This document shows, in pieces, positions 25,274 through 34,378 of a DNA stretch of 64,000 nt. The translations under genes were made by a program, and so were the position numbers. Source of the stretch: Nostoc cf. commune SO-36. Lineage in GTDB: Bacteria > Cyanobacteriota > Cyanobacteriia > Cyanobacteriales > Nostocaceae. The stretch covers positions 620,001 to 684,000 of the forward strand of contig NZ_AP025732.1 in the NCBI RefSeq assembly GCF_023734775.1, in the 5' to 3' direction. Numbering within the stretch: the stretch's first letter is position 1; each line of letters opens with the position of its first letter. Under the pieces are notes generated by a model. The model was not told the DNA's origin. It made no database searches and was given only the letters and a program-made list of their open reading frames with translations.

Positions 25274-27123
25274 TCTTTACTTTTCCATGCCTGAGAGCGC
25301 CAGCGCATTCTTTGAATGCGGCTCAATACCCGTGTCACAAGTTCTGGCCCTAGCACTGGCTTGCTGATAAAATCATCGGCTCCGGCAGCAAAGGCTTGCT
25401 GGAGAGATTCGGCATCAGTATGGGCTGTCACCACCAAAATAGGTAAATCTCCCCACTGGGCATCCTGGCGCACAACCTGACACAATTCTAAGCCGTTAAC
25501 TATCGGCATTTCTAAATCTAATACCACCAAGTCTGGAGATGTGGCAATCAGCACCTCCCAAAATTGCTGTGGTTGCGAGAGAGTTGTTACTTCCAGCCCC
25601 CAAGGAGTTAGTAACGCCGATAATCCAGCCAGTATTACAGGGTCATCGTCTACGATTAAGACTTTGGCTTCTGAAGTTTTCGGTTGAGTTAAGACACGAG
25701 CGATCGCCTGAAAAATCTGCTCGGTTGTGGCAGGTTTATGCAAAAATTGTTTAGCCCCTAAACGCGATACTGTCAGTCTATCTGTTAGGGTATCTCTTCC
25801 TGTAAAGACAATCACAGGGGTATTTGGCGATCGCTGTGTTATCTCGCTCAATAGAATTAACCCGTCTTCCTCTGTTGTCGGAAAACTTAAATCCAGTAAA
25901 ACAGCGTCAGGAGTTGCTAAGGAAAAAAGCGATCGGGCTGTTGCTAAGTTTGGTGCAACCTTCATCCTGATTTTCCATGACTCGGCTTCTGCCTGCAACT
26001 GCTCTGTTAGCGTCGCATCATCATCAATTACTAACACACGATAAGTTTGGTTTATTGAGAAGCTTTGAGCAGTGGAAGTGACAGCAGGCTTGGTTAACTC
26101 TTGCCGTAATGCTGTTACCAGTTGCGAAAAATCAGAGATTTGCTCTGGAGATAGGGAGGAATATTTAAGCAGCAAATGCTCTATTTTCCGTGCTAGCCGA
26201 GAACCCTCTGGATAACCGAATGATCCCATCGAGCCTGCTAATTTATGGGCTTCACCCAATGCCTGCTGCTGTAACTCTTGATTTAAATTCCCTGCAAAGA
26301 GCGCAGTTTTTGCCTGCTCCAGCACTACAACCTGTCCGCCAAAAGAATTACGGAATCTCTCCAGCACCCGATTTACAGAAGCCATATCTTTAGCACCAGG
26401 TTTTTTCTTGCCATCTTGATTCTTTTCTACAGCAGAGATGGAATGATTAGGTGCAGGCTTGATGCGATAGCCCATGCCATATACTGTTTCGAGAATTTCT
26501 TCTGTCAGACCTCCTGCTTTCAGTTTCTTTCGCAAGTCTTTAATATGAGTCGTCACAGCACTTTCAGTCGGTGCATCATCAAATCCCCAAAGTCGGTCTA
26601 AAATCGCTGAACGGCTAAAGATACGATCTCGATTTTGCAAAAATAATTCCAGCAGATTATATTCTGTTGCTGTCAGGGGAATTTCTTGGTCATTACAAGT
26701 TACTCTACCGGCACTTGCATTCAAACAGAGATTTCCCCAGGTTAACTTGGATGGTGAGATTGCTTCATTACGTCGTAATAAAGAGCGAATTCTTGCTAGT
26801 AATGCTTCTGGGTCGAATGGCTTAATGACATAATCATCTGCCCCGGCATCTAACCCGGCGATAATATCTGCATTAGAATTTTTCCCTGTTAACAAGAGAA
26901 TAGATTTACGGTAGCCTTGCTTTCGTAGTTGTCGGCACAAGCTAATGCCATCCAATTTTGGAATTAGCCAGTCCAGCAAAATTAAATCATATTCAGCCGA
27001 TATCGCTAGTTCTAATCCAGCTTGTCCATTGCTGGCTATGTCGATAGTATAACGATTTGCACTCAACAACTCGAAAAGTGCTGTACTCAGTAATATGTCA
27101 TCCTCTACCAACAAAATTTTCAT
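25264..27123 (-). CDS. OmpR-type response regulator with HPt and two further receivers
   Basis: Using the first in-frame Met at 27132 for numbering, the domains are: receiver (Asp54, Lys104), winged-helix DNA-binding domain (about 125-228), HPt domain (about 250-350, His296 in AHKLAGSMGSFG), receiver (Asp414), and receiver (Asp539 in VVLDLEMP). I prefer the start at 27123 (MKILLVEDD), which fits the family. All phosphorelay residues are intact. The domain order suggests that phosphate can pass through the HPt between the receivers, so one protein may integrate several kinases and control transcription. It is the first gene of the operon; the kinase gene overlaps its end. Confidence 0.9.
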   Translation of the reverse strand: MKILLVEDDILLSTALFELLSANRYTIDIASNGQAGLELAISAEYDLILLDWLIPKLDGISLCRQLRKQGYRKSILLLTGKNSNADIIAGLDAGADDYVIKPFDPEALLARIRSLLRRNEAISPSKLTWGNLCLNASAGRVTCNDQEIPLTATEYNLLELFLQNRDRIFSRSAILDRLWGFDDAPTESAVTTHIKDLRKKLKAGGLTEEILETVYGMGYRIKPAPNHSISAVEKNQDGKKKPGAKDMASVNRVLERFRNSFGGQVVVLEQAKTALFAGNLNQELQQQALGEAHKLAGSMGSFGYPEGSRLARKIEHLLLKYSSLSPEQISDFSQLVTALRQELTKPAVTSTAQSFSINQTYRVLVIDDDATLTEQLQAEAESWKIRMKVAPNLATARSLFSLATPDAVLLDLSFPTTEEDGLILLSEITQRSPNTPVIVFTGRDTLTDRLTVSRLGAKQFLHKPATTEQIFQAIARVLTQPKTSEAKVLIVDDDPVILAGLSALLTPWGLEVTTLSQPQQFWEVLIATSPDLVVLDLEMPIVNGLELCQVVRQDAQWGDLPILVVTAHTDAESLQQAFAAGADDFISKPVLGPELVTRVLSRIQRMRWRSQAWKSKECS

Positions 27124-27408
27124 AAGTTGCATCCAAAAAAGATGCTTATGACACCTTCGCTATCACAGCGCTTACATCTGCGTGGTTAAGCTCTTGTGTA
27201 ATTTTAATATATTGTTACAAATGTTACAACAATTTAATTTAAGTTTATCAATATTTTTTTACAAATATTGATAAAAAAGTCATATTTTTCTTTACTTTGA
27301 TTATCAAAAGTTAATTTAATTATTTTTTCTGTAAAAACCTAGAATCCTCATCAAATCTTTAGATTTAGAGATTATTTTTTTGAAAGTCTCAATTATGTTT
27401 TAGAGATT
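27124..27408. promoter_or_regulatory. Divergent promoter region
   Basis: This strongly AT-rich stretch (about 285 bases) separates the divergent regulator operon and the gene at 27409 and must hold both promoters. TGTTACAAATGTTACAA at 27212-27228 is a direct repeat (TGTTACAA twice, 9 bases apart) and might be a regulator site. Confidence 0.35.
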
Positions 27409-27795
27409 ATGCAATACCTCTACTATCTGCCCAATGCTAGTCTGACACTGCGGGTTGTTGAATATTTTAAGAGGAGTGACTTTCCGATTAAATTTGTGAC
27501 TGTAATTAATCAATATGATGGTTGGATAATCAAGGTCAAAATGAAATCCTTTATTTCTGTAGAAAGGGATAAAGATATTAGAGCTTTCTTGAGTGAATTA
27601 GGAATTATTTACTCACCATCTGATTTGATTAGTCAGGTTTTGAGCAGTTTGGAGGCTGGACAATCAGCAATTAAAGTTATGGTACGCTATAAGGTGGTGG
27701 TAGTTTCTCACGGTAGACCGCAGCCCGAAGAGATTGAAGTATTCCGACAAACTTATATCCGCGGATTGGGCTACTGTCCACAAAACTTAGCTTGA
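27409..27795 (+). CDS. Hypothetical protein
   Basis: A 128-residue soluble protein starting MQYLYYLPNASLTLRVVEYF. The composition is ordinary and well coded, with predicted mixed alpha/beta content and a Cys-Pro near the end (GYCPQNLA). I do not recognise a family. It is transcribed away from the phosphorelay operon and convergent with the CO2-uptake operon. The start ATG has no obvious Shine-Dalgarno sequence. Confidence 0.7.
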   Translation: MQYLYYLPNASLTLRVVEYFKRSDFPIKFVTVINQYDGWIIKVKMKSFISVERDKDIRAFLSELGIIYSPSDLISQVLSSLEAGQSAIKVMVRYKVVVVSHGRPQPEEIEVFRQTYIRGLGYCPQNLA

Positions 27796-27876
27796 CTGCA
27801 AATTACAGCAAATTTTAAGTTTGTAAGGTACAAAATCCCCCTACCCTCACTGTTGCGTGGGTAGGGGTGAGTGCAT

Positions 27877-29184
27877 TTATCTATAATCTTGACTTTGAAT
27901 ACTCCCCAAACGAGCAGCATCACGGATGTTATATTCGGGTCGAGTAAAGCGATTTAGTTGCATTTCAAAAAAGTCTCGATTGGCTTGTAAATGCTTGGGA
28001 TTTGGGTCATCTAAAGGATATAAAAGTGCCATTCGCAAGGCTTGAATTACCGCAGAAGTTACACAGTACATTGACCGTTGGAAACTAACTCCTAACTGAA
28101 TCAACATATCTTCTTCACCCCGGCAATGTTGGCTGTAGTAATCAACAAGATATGGGGGCAAAAAGTGCAACATATCTTGCATTAATAGTGTGGGAGGAAT
28201 GCCAGCAGTACCCACTGGAAATACATCAGCGTAAAGAATACCATAGTGAAAGTCTTTCTGGTCTGCTGGTACTTGACGCGCTTGAGCATTATAAGATTTT
28301 GTTCCCCGGAAGGGTGCGGTACGGTAGAAAACAGCCTCTACATAAGGTAACGCTGCTTCGTACAGCCACATGAAACCCTTGGATTTGGGGATAATTTCGT
28401 AGCATTCACCACGAATATAAACGTGATGGTAAATAGGACGACCTGCGATCGCAAATATACCATTAACTAAGAAACTCATTGCCTCTGGGACGCTGCTAAT
28501 GGTACCTTCGTCATAGCGATCGGACATTTCAAAGAATACTGGGGCCATGATTTCCCAGAATAAGCCTAGATTAGCGTAGTATGACATCTGGCGGCACTGT
28601 TCCAAAAACAGATCGGGGAACAGCTTGTAAAGCCCCAGCATTACTGGGTTCCCTTGAAAGTAAGCTTTAATTGCCTTGTCAGCGTTGGCTTTGTATTCGT
28701 CGGAATCTAGGTAAGGGTCAAATTGTCCACCCATCCCTCTGTGCCACAACATCGCCCGCATACAAGCTTCTGCAAATTCCATGTTAATGCGATCGTGAAA
28801 CAAGTGATGCAACAACTTCGGCATTTTGAAAGTTTCACCTTTTTCAATAAATGCCAAAAGTTCTGGATGTGCAGTAGCTTCGCCACGCCAAATTCGCAAA
28901 TCGGCGTCATCGCCAGCGTAATGATTATGCAGTTCTAAATACTCTTTGGGTAAGAAGTATTTAAAGAAGGGAAGCGGGTTTAAAAATTCGCGTTCGGCAA
29001 TATAAAGTAGGTCGCGCCAGTAAAAATCCATTGGCACAGCATAAGCTTTATATAAACCGATGATTTGCATCAAATTTTCTGGAGTATCGGGTAACATTGC
29101 ACCGCCTGCTTCTAAGCGGTGAATTACATCAGCAAATTCGTGCGTTGAAGGAGGTAATTTAATTGCTGTTTTAATTGCTGTCAT
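27877..29184 (-). CDS. CO2-hydration protein of NDH-1MS (CupA/CupB, ChpX/ChpY family)
   Basis: This 435-residue cytoplasmic-side subunit specialises NDH-1 complexes for CO2 uptake by converting CO2 to bicarbonate. The whole length matches the Chp/Cup family, with LPDTPENLMQIIGLYKAY near 31-48, HNHYAGDDADLRIWRGE near 86-102, HHLFHDRINMEFAE and CVTSAVIQALRMALLYPLDDPNPKH near the end. It is the last gene of the operon, 45 bases after ndhD. No cupS gene follows, which leans towards the CupB (ChpX) type, but I cannot decide between CupA and CupB from memory. Confidence 0.88.
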   Translation of the reverse strand: MTAIKTAIKLPPSTHEFADVIHRLEAGGAMLPDTPENLMQIIGLYKAYAVPMDFYWRDLLYIAEREFLNPLPFFKYFLPKEYLELHNHYAGDDADLRIWRGEATAHPELLAFIEKGETFKMPKLLHHLFHDRINMEFAEACMRAMLWHRGMGGQFDPYLDSDEYKANADKAIKAYFQGNPVMLGLYKLFPDLFLEQCRQMSYYANLGLFWEIMAPVFFEMSDRYDEGTISSVPEAMSFLVNGIFAIAGRPIYHHVYIRGECYEIIPKSKGFMWLYEAALPYVEAVFYRTAPFRGTKSYNAQARQVPADQKDFHYGILYADVFPVGTAGIPPTLLMQDMLHFLPPYLVDYYSQHCRGEEDMLIQLGVSFQRSMYCVTSAVIQALRMALLYPLDDPNPKHLQANRDFFEMQLNRFTRPEYNIRDAARLGSIQSQDYR

Positions 29185-29189
29185 GTTAT

Positions 29190-29217
29190 GAGAAATGGGG
29201 AATGGGGAATGGGGAAG
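29190..29217. repeat. Heptamer array (GGGGAAT)n
   Basis: About three and a half copies of ATGGGGA / GGGGAAT lie in the ndhD-cup spacer. On the transcript this gives a C-rich STRR just upstream of the cup start. Confidence 0.75.
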
Positions 29218-29228
29218 AAACTGTAACC

Positions 29229-30725
29229 CTATTTCAGCGCGACTTCAGAGATTACGGTTTTTTCTAAAGCGGGAATTGCAGCTACCATTGTTGTAGTTGT
29301 GGATTCACTCCAACGCACTAGCCAAGTGGGTTGTACTCCCAAAAAGATGATGAAAGCTGCCAAAATTAAAGCTGGTATTTTTTCAGCCCAAAGAACTTTG
29401 GGATAGTAGGCGATGTTATCTAGTTTGCCAAAACAAGTGCGGTTGAGGAGAATGACAAAATAAACTGCGGTTAATCCACTAGCTACTACACACAAAATTG
29501 TCGGAATGGGAAAGGCAGAGAAACTACCTTGAAAGACGATAAATTCCGCGATAAATCCTGTTAAACCGGGAATACCTGCACTAGCCATTCCACCTAAAAC
29601 TAGTAAGGCACTAATTAGAGGTAAGCCGCGTATGGGACTCATCAAGCCATTGAGTTTATCTAATTCACGAGTGCCAACTTTCGCTTCCACGACTCCTACC
29701 AAGTGGAAGAGAATCGCCAGGATGATACCGTGACTAAACATTTGGGCGACTGCACCCACAAGTGCTAAAGGAGTACTAGCAGCACCAGCTAGCAAGATAT
29801 AGCCCATGTGACCGACGGAACTGTATGCTACCATGCGCTTGATATCTTTTTGAGCGATCGCAACTACTGCCCCATAAATAGCGCTGACTGCTCCCCAAAT
29901 TGCCAAAGTCGGTGCAATAATACTCCAAGCATCGGGAAACATCCCCAACCCAAATCGCAACAATCCATAAGTTCCCAGTTTTGCTAACACGCCACCGAGA
30001 AGAATGGCAATTGGTGCTGAAGCCTCAACGTAAGCATCGGGTAGCCAAGTATGGAAGGGAACTAAGGGAATTTTAATGCCAAAACCTAACACTATCCCTG
30101 CTAGTAACAGGATTTGTTTGGCTGTTGAGAGGTTTTCTGTAGAGAATGCATCAAATGCAAAATTGGTAGAACCACTCAGCCACACCATACCCAAGAATGT
30201 TGCCAGAATTAATGCTCCCGAAACAGCAGTATAAATCAGGAATTTAATTCCAGCATAAGCCCGTTTTTCCCCTCCCCAAATGGAAATTAGTAAGTAGAAA
30301 GGGATTAACTCTAGTTCGTAGAATAGGAAGAATAACAGCAAATTTTCAGCGAGGAAAGCGCCTGCTACTCCTCCACTAACTAATAAAACCAGGGAGTAGA
30401 ACAGCCGGGGGCGTTCAGTTTCTTTACTGCTGCTGTAAATGGAAATCCAGGTGAGCAGGCTATTTAACACCAACATTAATATAGAAAGCCCATCAACACC
30501 TATTTGATAGCTCAAGCCAAGGGTTTCGTTCCAGGGTAAATACTCTTTAAATTGCATCCCTGGATTGCTGATGTCAAATTTTAGGAGGATAAAAAGGTTC
30601 CAGAAAAGAACTATCCCAGAAAAAATTAATGCTGTTAAACGAATACGGTGTTTAGGGAAACTTGCAGGTAATATTGCTATAGCAATAGCAGCGAAAATTG
30701 GCAGCCAAATCAAAACACTTAACAT
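29229..30725 (-). CDS. ndhD: NDH-1 subunit NdhD, CO2-uptake (D3/D4) type
   Basis: This proton-pumping antiporter-like membrane subunit has 498 residues and about 14 hydrophobic segments. Family motifs include FYELELIPFYLLISIWGG near 135-152 and IPLVPFHTWLPDAYVEA near 219-235, with the conserved Lys in the preceding GIKI. It sits between the carbonic-anhydrase gene and the cup gene, which marks it as the CO2-uptake paralogue (D3 or D4) rather than the respiratory D1/D2 type. The complex sits in the thylakoid membrane. Confidence 0.9.
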   Translation of the reverse strand: MLSVLIWLPIFAAIAIAILPASFPKHRIRLTALIFSGIVLFWNLFILLKFDISNPGMQFKEYLPWNETLGLSYQIGVDGLSILMLVLNSLLTWISIYSSSKETERPRLFYSLVLLVSGGVAGAFLAENLLLFFLFYELELIPFYLLISIWGGEKRAYAGIKFLIYTAVSGALILATFLGMVWLSGSTNFAFDAFSTENLSTAKQILLLAGIVLGFGIKIPLVPFHTWLPDAYVEASAPIAILLGGVLAKLGTYGLLRFGLGMFPDAWSIIAPTLAIWGAVSAIYGAVVAIAQKDIKRMVAYSSVGHMGYILLAGAASTPLALVGAVAQMFSHGIILAILFHLVGVVEAKVGTRELDKLNGLMSPIRGLPLISALLVLGGMASAGIPGLTGFIAEFIVFQGSFSAFPIPTILCVVASGLTAVYFVILLNRTCFGKLDNIAYYPKVLWAEKIPALILAAFIIFLGVQPTWLVRWSESTTTTMVAAIPALEKTVISEVALK

Positions 30726-30837
30726 GGCAATTGGGGATTTTAGAAAATTGGTAATTGTTATAAATGTCTCTGAATTCGCGGCAGCATAGTAACAAAGTAC
30801 ATTTCCAGGTGAAACCTGGAAACGAGATTTAAAAAAT

Positions 30838-31554
30838 CTAACTAACTAAACTGATTCTGCCAGTATCTAAATCGTAATAACCACCGACTATTTTCAGCTT
30901 TTCTGCCTTGATTAATTCAGATAAAACTGATGATGATTTCAATTTTTCAATTTGTGCTAAGACATTGGCTTTACAAGCATTTTCTAACTTATCTCCTGAT
31001 TGTTCTTTTGAACTTTCTACGCTTGGTTTAATTGCTTCAAGCAAACTTCCAATTTGTCCTGGTACTTGAGCGCCTTTGATTGCGGCATCTACAGCACCAC
31101 ATCTTTCATGCCCCACCACCATGATGACTTTAGCACCTAATACTAAGCTGCCAAATTCTAGGCTACCAATTTCTTCTCGCGTGGCAATATTACCAGCTAC
31201 ACGGCAGACAAATAAATCTCCAAGTCCTTGGTCAAAAACAATCTCTGAAGGCACTCGTGAATCTGCACAGCCGAGAACAGAAGCAAAGGGCTTTTGACCT
31301 TTAGCAACTTCAACTAAGCGCGAACGAGTTTGGTGGGGATTGCGACGTTTTGCTTTGACAAATCTTTCATTACCCTCTAATAATTCTTGCAATGCCTTGT
31401 CAGGGGTAATATCATCTTCTACTGGAGCTTTTTTTTCGGCTGCAAGTAAGCTTGAGCTAAGTCCGGCTGTCAATACACCTGTACCGATCGCACCTGCACC
31501 AAACTTGAATAAACTTCTTCTGGAAAGATTGAAGTGGGAATATTGTCTGCTCAT
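30838..31554 (-). CDS. Tat-exported beta-carbonic anhydrase (EcaB-like)
   Basis: This enzyme interconverts CO2 and bicarbonate. Zinc ligands of the beta class are all present: Cys96-x-Asp98-x-Arg in GCADSRVPSE and His149-x2-Cys152 in VGHERCGAV. The N-terminus is a twin-arginine signal (SRRSLFKFGAGAIG, Arg12-Arg13) with a hydrophobic core and LLAAEKK at the likely cleavage zone, so the enzyme should act in the thylakoid lumen or periplasm. I choose the ATG at 31554; the codon in frame 5 positions earlier is a TTG. The gene lies inside the NDH-1MS operon between ndhF and ndhD, which ties it to CO2 uptake. EcaB of Synechocystis is a known thylakoid beta-CA linked to Cup complexes. Confidence 0.9.
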   Translation of the reverse strand: MSRQYSHFNLSRRSLFKFGAGAIGTGVLTAGLSSSLLAAEKKAPVEDDITPDKALQELLEGNERFVKAKRRNPHQTRSRLVEVAKGQKPFASVLGCADSRVPSEIVFDQGLGDLFVCRVAGNIATREEIGSLEFGSLVLGAKVIMVVGHERCGAVDAAIKGAQVPGQIGSLLEAIKPSVESSKEQSGDKLENACKANVLAQIEKLKSSSVLSELIKAEKLKIVGGYYDLDTGRISLVS

Positions 31555-31605
31555 GAAATTATTTTCCAAATATTAAACTGTTAACTTTTAGTAAGATAGT
31601 TACTA

Positions 31606-33483
31606 CTACCAAAGTGTCGAAATTGGGAAAATCAAATTTAAAAACTGTAATCCCCAAAATTGCCAAGTTACCCACATTCCTAAAACACCTACTCCTAAAA
31701 GAACGGTTAAGGCATAAAACTGGGTTTGACCAGAGGTGCTGTATTTAAGACCTTCGCCACCTAATAGCGAAAATAAACCAACGAAATTAACGATGCCATC
31801 GACTACAAAGCGGTCAATCATATCGGCAAGTTGGGAAATTTTGGCAACTCCGAAAATTACGGTCATTTTATAGAGTTTGGGAGTGTAAAAGTCGTATGCA
31901 AACAAGTCTTGCAAACCTTGCCAAGGGAGGCGAATTGGTTTAGGAATATTGCCTAAATAAACCACGCCAGTGATGGTGCAACCGGAAATACTCGACCAAA
32001 TTAAAAGTAGTACGACATCTTTGTTTAGAGTTGCCCAATCTGGTAAAAGTGATAAGCTTTGCAACACTAAAGGAAGATGTAGACTGACACCAAGTAAAAT
32101 CATCATTGGCAGAATCATTGGCCAGTGAGCTTCAGGCGATCGCTGACTCATTTGTGTAGCTTTACCACCAAAAATTAAACCAAATTCTCTGGTTAAACTC
32201 ACGGCTGTTAAAGCATTTACCGCTATCACTACTCCCACTAACCAAGGTTGGGTTTCCCACAAGCCATCTGCTAGTTTTACTAACGCCCAAAAGCTACCCA
32301 GTGGCGGAAAACCAATTAATCCCAAAGTCCCGACGATAAAAGCTATTGCTGAAATCGGGCGACGTGTCCACAATCCGCCTAATTGGGTGACATCTTGGGT
32401 GATGCTATTCCAGATAATTCCGCCAGTACTCATTACCAATAAGGCTGCTGATATGGCATGGGTGAGTACTAACAATAACGCTGCTTCATTTTGTTGCGTT
32501 CCCACAGCAATGAATACTAAACCCATGTATGCGCTTACAGAATAGGATTGGCAGCGTTTAAGATCAATTTGAGCGATCGCTATTAAAGAAGCACCCAACG
32601 CTGTCACTACGCCAATGGCCACCATAGCCGAGGAAACTACGGGCGAGATGGTTAACACAGGTTGCAGTTTAATCAACACCCATGCACCACTGGCGACTAC
32701 TACCGAATTCCGCAAAATTGTACTGGGAACAGGGCCTTCCATCGCTTCATCTAACCACAAATGCAGGGGGAACTGGGCACATTTACCCATTGGCCCGGCA
32801 ATTAAGGCTAAACCTACCAGTGTCATGGTTGTCGGGTTGACGTTACCAGTAGCCGCCCACTTAGCTAATTCTGGATAACTCCAAGTTCCGGCTAGGGGCC
32901 ATAATGCCAACACGCCCACCAGCAAGAATAAGTCTCCCACCCGCTTAGTTAAGAAAGCATCTCTCGCACCTGAGACTACTAACGGCTGGCTAAACCATAA
33001 GCCAACTAGTAGGTAGGTTCCCAGTGTCAGGACTTCCAAAATTACATAGCTGAAGAACAAGTTATTACACAGAACAAGGGCACATAGTCCCGCTTCAAAC
33101 AACCCTAATAAGGAATAGAAGCGTCCCCAACCCCAATCCATTTCCATGTAACCGATGGCATAAATCTGCGCCAGCAAATTCAAGCCACTAATCACAACTA
33201 AAGCGCCTACACTCACCGAGGATATTTCTAAAGCAATGGTCAGGTCTAAACCAGCTGTAGATAACCAAGGAATAAATACTTCTTGGGCTGGCTGATTCCA
33301 AGTTGCTTGTAAAGCGATCGCACTATGTACAAACGCCAAAAATGTCATTACCAAGTTGACATAACCCGCCGGTCTTGGCCCCGTTTTCCGAATGATCCCC
33401 GGCGACCAAGGTACGGCTAACAAGCCACCTATTAAGGCATAACACGGAACTAGCCAAACAGTCTCAAGTAGAAACTGAGCCAT
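31606..33483 (-). CDS. ndhF: NDH-1 subunit NdhF, CO2-uptake (F3/F4) type
   Basis: This antiporter-like membrane subunit has 625 residues and about 15-16 hydrophobic segments. It carries GPMGKCAQFPLHLWLDEAMEG near 239-259, the conserved quinone-oxidoreductase family signature, and ends in a long lateral region plus a C-terminal helix. It is the first gene of the operon ndhF - carbonic anhydrase - ndhD - cup. Its N-terminus (PWSPGIIRKTGPRPAGY) is of the CO2-uptake class. Whether it is the constitutive F4 or the low-CO2-induced F3 is undecided. Confidence 0.9.
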   Translation of the reverse strand: MAQFLLETVWLVPCYALIGGLLAVPWSPGIIRKTGPRPAGYVNLVMTFLAFVHSAIALQATWNQPAQEVFIPWLSTAGLDLTIALEISSVSVGALVVISGLNLLAQIYAIGYMEMDWGWGRFYSLLGLFEAGLCALVLCNNLFFSYVILEVLTLGTYLLVGLWFSQPLVVSGARDAFLTKRVGDLFLLVGVLALWPLAGTWSYPELAKWAATGNVNPTTMTLVGLALIAGPMGKCAQFPLHLWLDEAMEGPVPSTILRNSVVVASGAWVLIKLQPVLTISPVVSSAMVAIGVVTALGASLIAIAQIDLKRCQSYSVSAYMGLVFIAVGTQQNEAALLLVLTHAISAALLVMSTGGIIWNSITQDVTQLGGLWTRRPISAIAFIVGTLGLIGFPPLGSFWALVKLADGLWETQPWLVGVVIAVNALTAVSLTREFGLIFGGKATQMSQRSPEAHWPMILPMMILLGVSLHLPLVLQSLSLLPDWATLNKDVVLLLIWSSISGCTITGVVYLGNIPKPIRLPWQGLQDLFAYDFYTPKLYKMTVIFGVAKISQLADMIDRFVVDGIVNFVGLFSLLGGEGLKYSTSGQTQFYALTVLLGVGVLGMWVTWQFWGLQFLNLIFPISTLW

Positions 33484-33554
33484 TAACTTACCTCTATCTT
33501 AATTATTAAAAATTTGGGGTTTTGAGTCAACTCGCGTTGATCCCCGTTAACCCA

Positions 33555-33583
33555 GCGATGTGTACGATGGGCTACGCCTAAGC
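33555..33583. repeat. Dispersed GCGATG...CTACGCCTAAGC repeat, copy 3
   Basis: GCGATGTGTACGATGGGCTA followed by CGCCTAAGC, an inverted member of the family seen at 10362-10390, about 75 bases before the ndhF start codon. Confidence 0.7.
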
Positions 33584-33786
33584 AGATCAGACAATTTTAT
33601 CTTTATTTAATGTTCTTAAAAACAGCTTACCGTTATCTTTGTCAAAATGGTATTACTTTATCTAAACAAATTTGAGATAACTACTCTAAAGAAATCTTAT
33701 ATAAAAAACTATTTGAGTAATGAATAATGGATATTGTTTTTTTATCTGTTCATCATGAGTTTTTACTTATTGACATAAATCACAAA

Positions 33787-33807
33787 AGACGCAAGCCTTT
33801 TGCGTCT
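33787..33807 (-). terminator. Hairpin terminator after the small membrane protein gene
   Basis: The stem AGACGCAA / TTGCGTCT (33787-33794 and 33800-33807) has a 5-base loop GCCTT. On the minus strand it follows the gene at 33830-34015, with a T-rich tail (TTTTGTG). Confidence 0.6.
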
Positions 33808-33829
33808 CTACAATTAAGCTAAATGTGAT

Positions 33830-34015
33830 TCACACTTCGTTAATTTTGTCAATCTGCGAAAAAACAGAAATAATCGCAGGTGATTGGTCAAATTGGCTGA
33901 TGGGTGCGGGTTTCATGTCGCGGTAGTCCAATAGTTGGACTAAGATCAGATAGGCGATCGCTAAAATGATAGAAATCGCACCGGTAAGAATGGCAATTAT
34001 TTTTGAGCGGTTCAT
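33830..34015 (-). CDS. Small single-pass membrane protein
   Basis: A 61-residue protein with one N-terminal hydrophobic helix (KIIAILTGAISIILAIAYLILVQ shortened here to residues about 5-27), then LLDYRDMKPAP and a polar tail. This looks like a conserved small cyanobacterial membrane protein; I do not know its function. It follows the recJ region on the same strand by about 40 bases and is followed by a hairpin terminator, so it is probably the last gene of the recJ transcript. Confidence 0.75.
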   Translation of the reverse strand: MNRSKIIAILTGAISIILAIAYLILVQLLDYRDMKPAPISQFDQSPAIISVFSQIDKINEV

Positions 34016-34056
34016 TAGTATTTCCTGTAATAGAAGTTATGTTTTTTTTGGCGAAT

Positions 34057-34378
34057 TCAAACAGGCAAAACTGCGATTGCAACAATAGTAGATAATGGCA
34101 CTTCTGCAAAGTATTGTTGCTGAAATTGTTCTTCTCGGACAGCAGCTAAAAATTGGGCAACTGCTGCCTCAGCAACGTTTTCTGCACTATCGCTTGGATT
34201 CCAGGTGATTTGCAAATAACGGTCTTGTCGTTTAACCGTGAAACCTAAATATTTTAAAGCTTTGATTCCTACAAGTAAAGTTTGGTCGCTGATGCCGATT
34301 TTCTCTAAAAGTTGTACACGGGTAACTAGTTGATTTGTGCGACTGAGATATTGGCAATTCCGACAAGAGTTAGCCAAA
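34057..34378 (-). CDS. C-terminal fragment of RecJ, split by frameshifts
   Basis: The frame encodes YLSRTNQLVTRVQLLEKIG and on to FLAAVREEQFQQQYFAEVPL, the usual C-terminal end of cyanobacterial RecJ. Between the main recJ frame and this one lies IWLTLVGIA in the third frame. Adding one T to TTT at 34379-34381 and one T to TT at 34351-34352 (forward strand) would give a continuous reading frame ...NKIWLTLVGIAKYLSRTNQ. An independent start for this fragment is unlikely. Confidence 0.8.

Larger units (their letters stand above)
33484..33829. other. Intergenic region upstream of ndhF
   Basis: This 346-base gap holds, from right to left, a hairpin terminator (33787-33807), an AT-rich segment likely to carry the ndhF-operon promoter, and an inverted copy of the dispersed GCGATG...GGGCTACGCC repeat close to the ndhF start. 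Confidence 0.5.
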
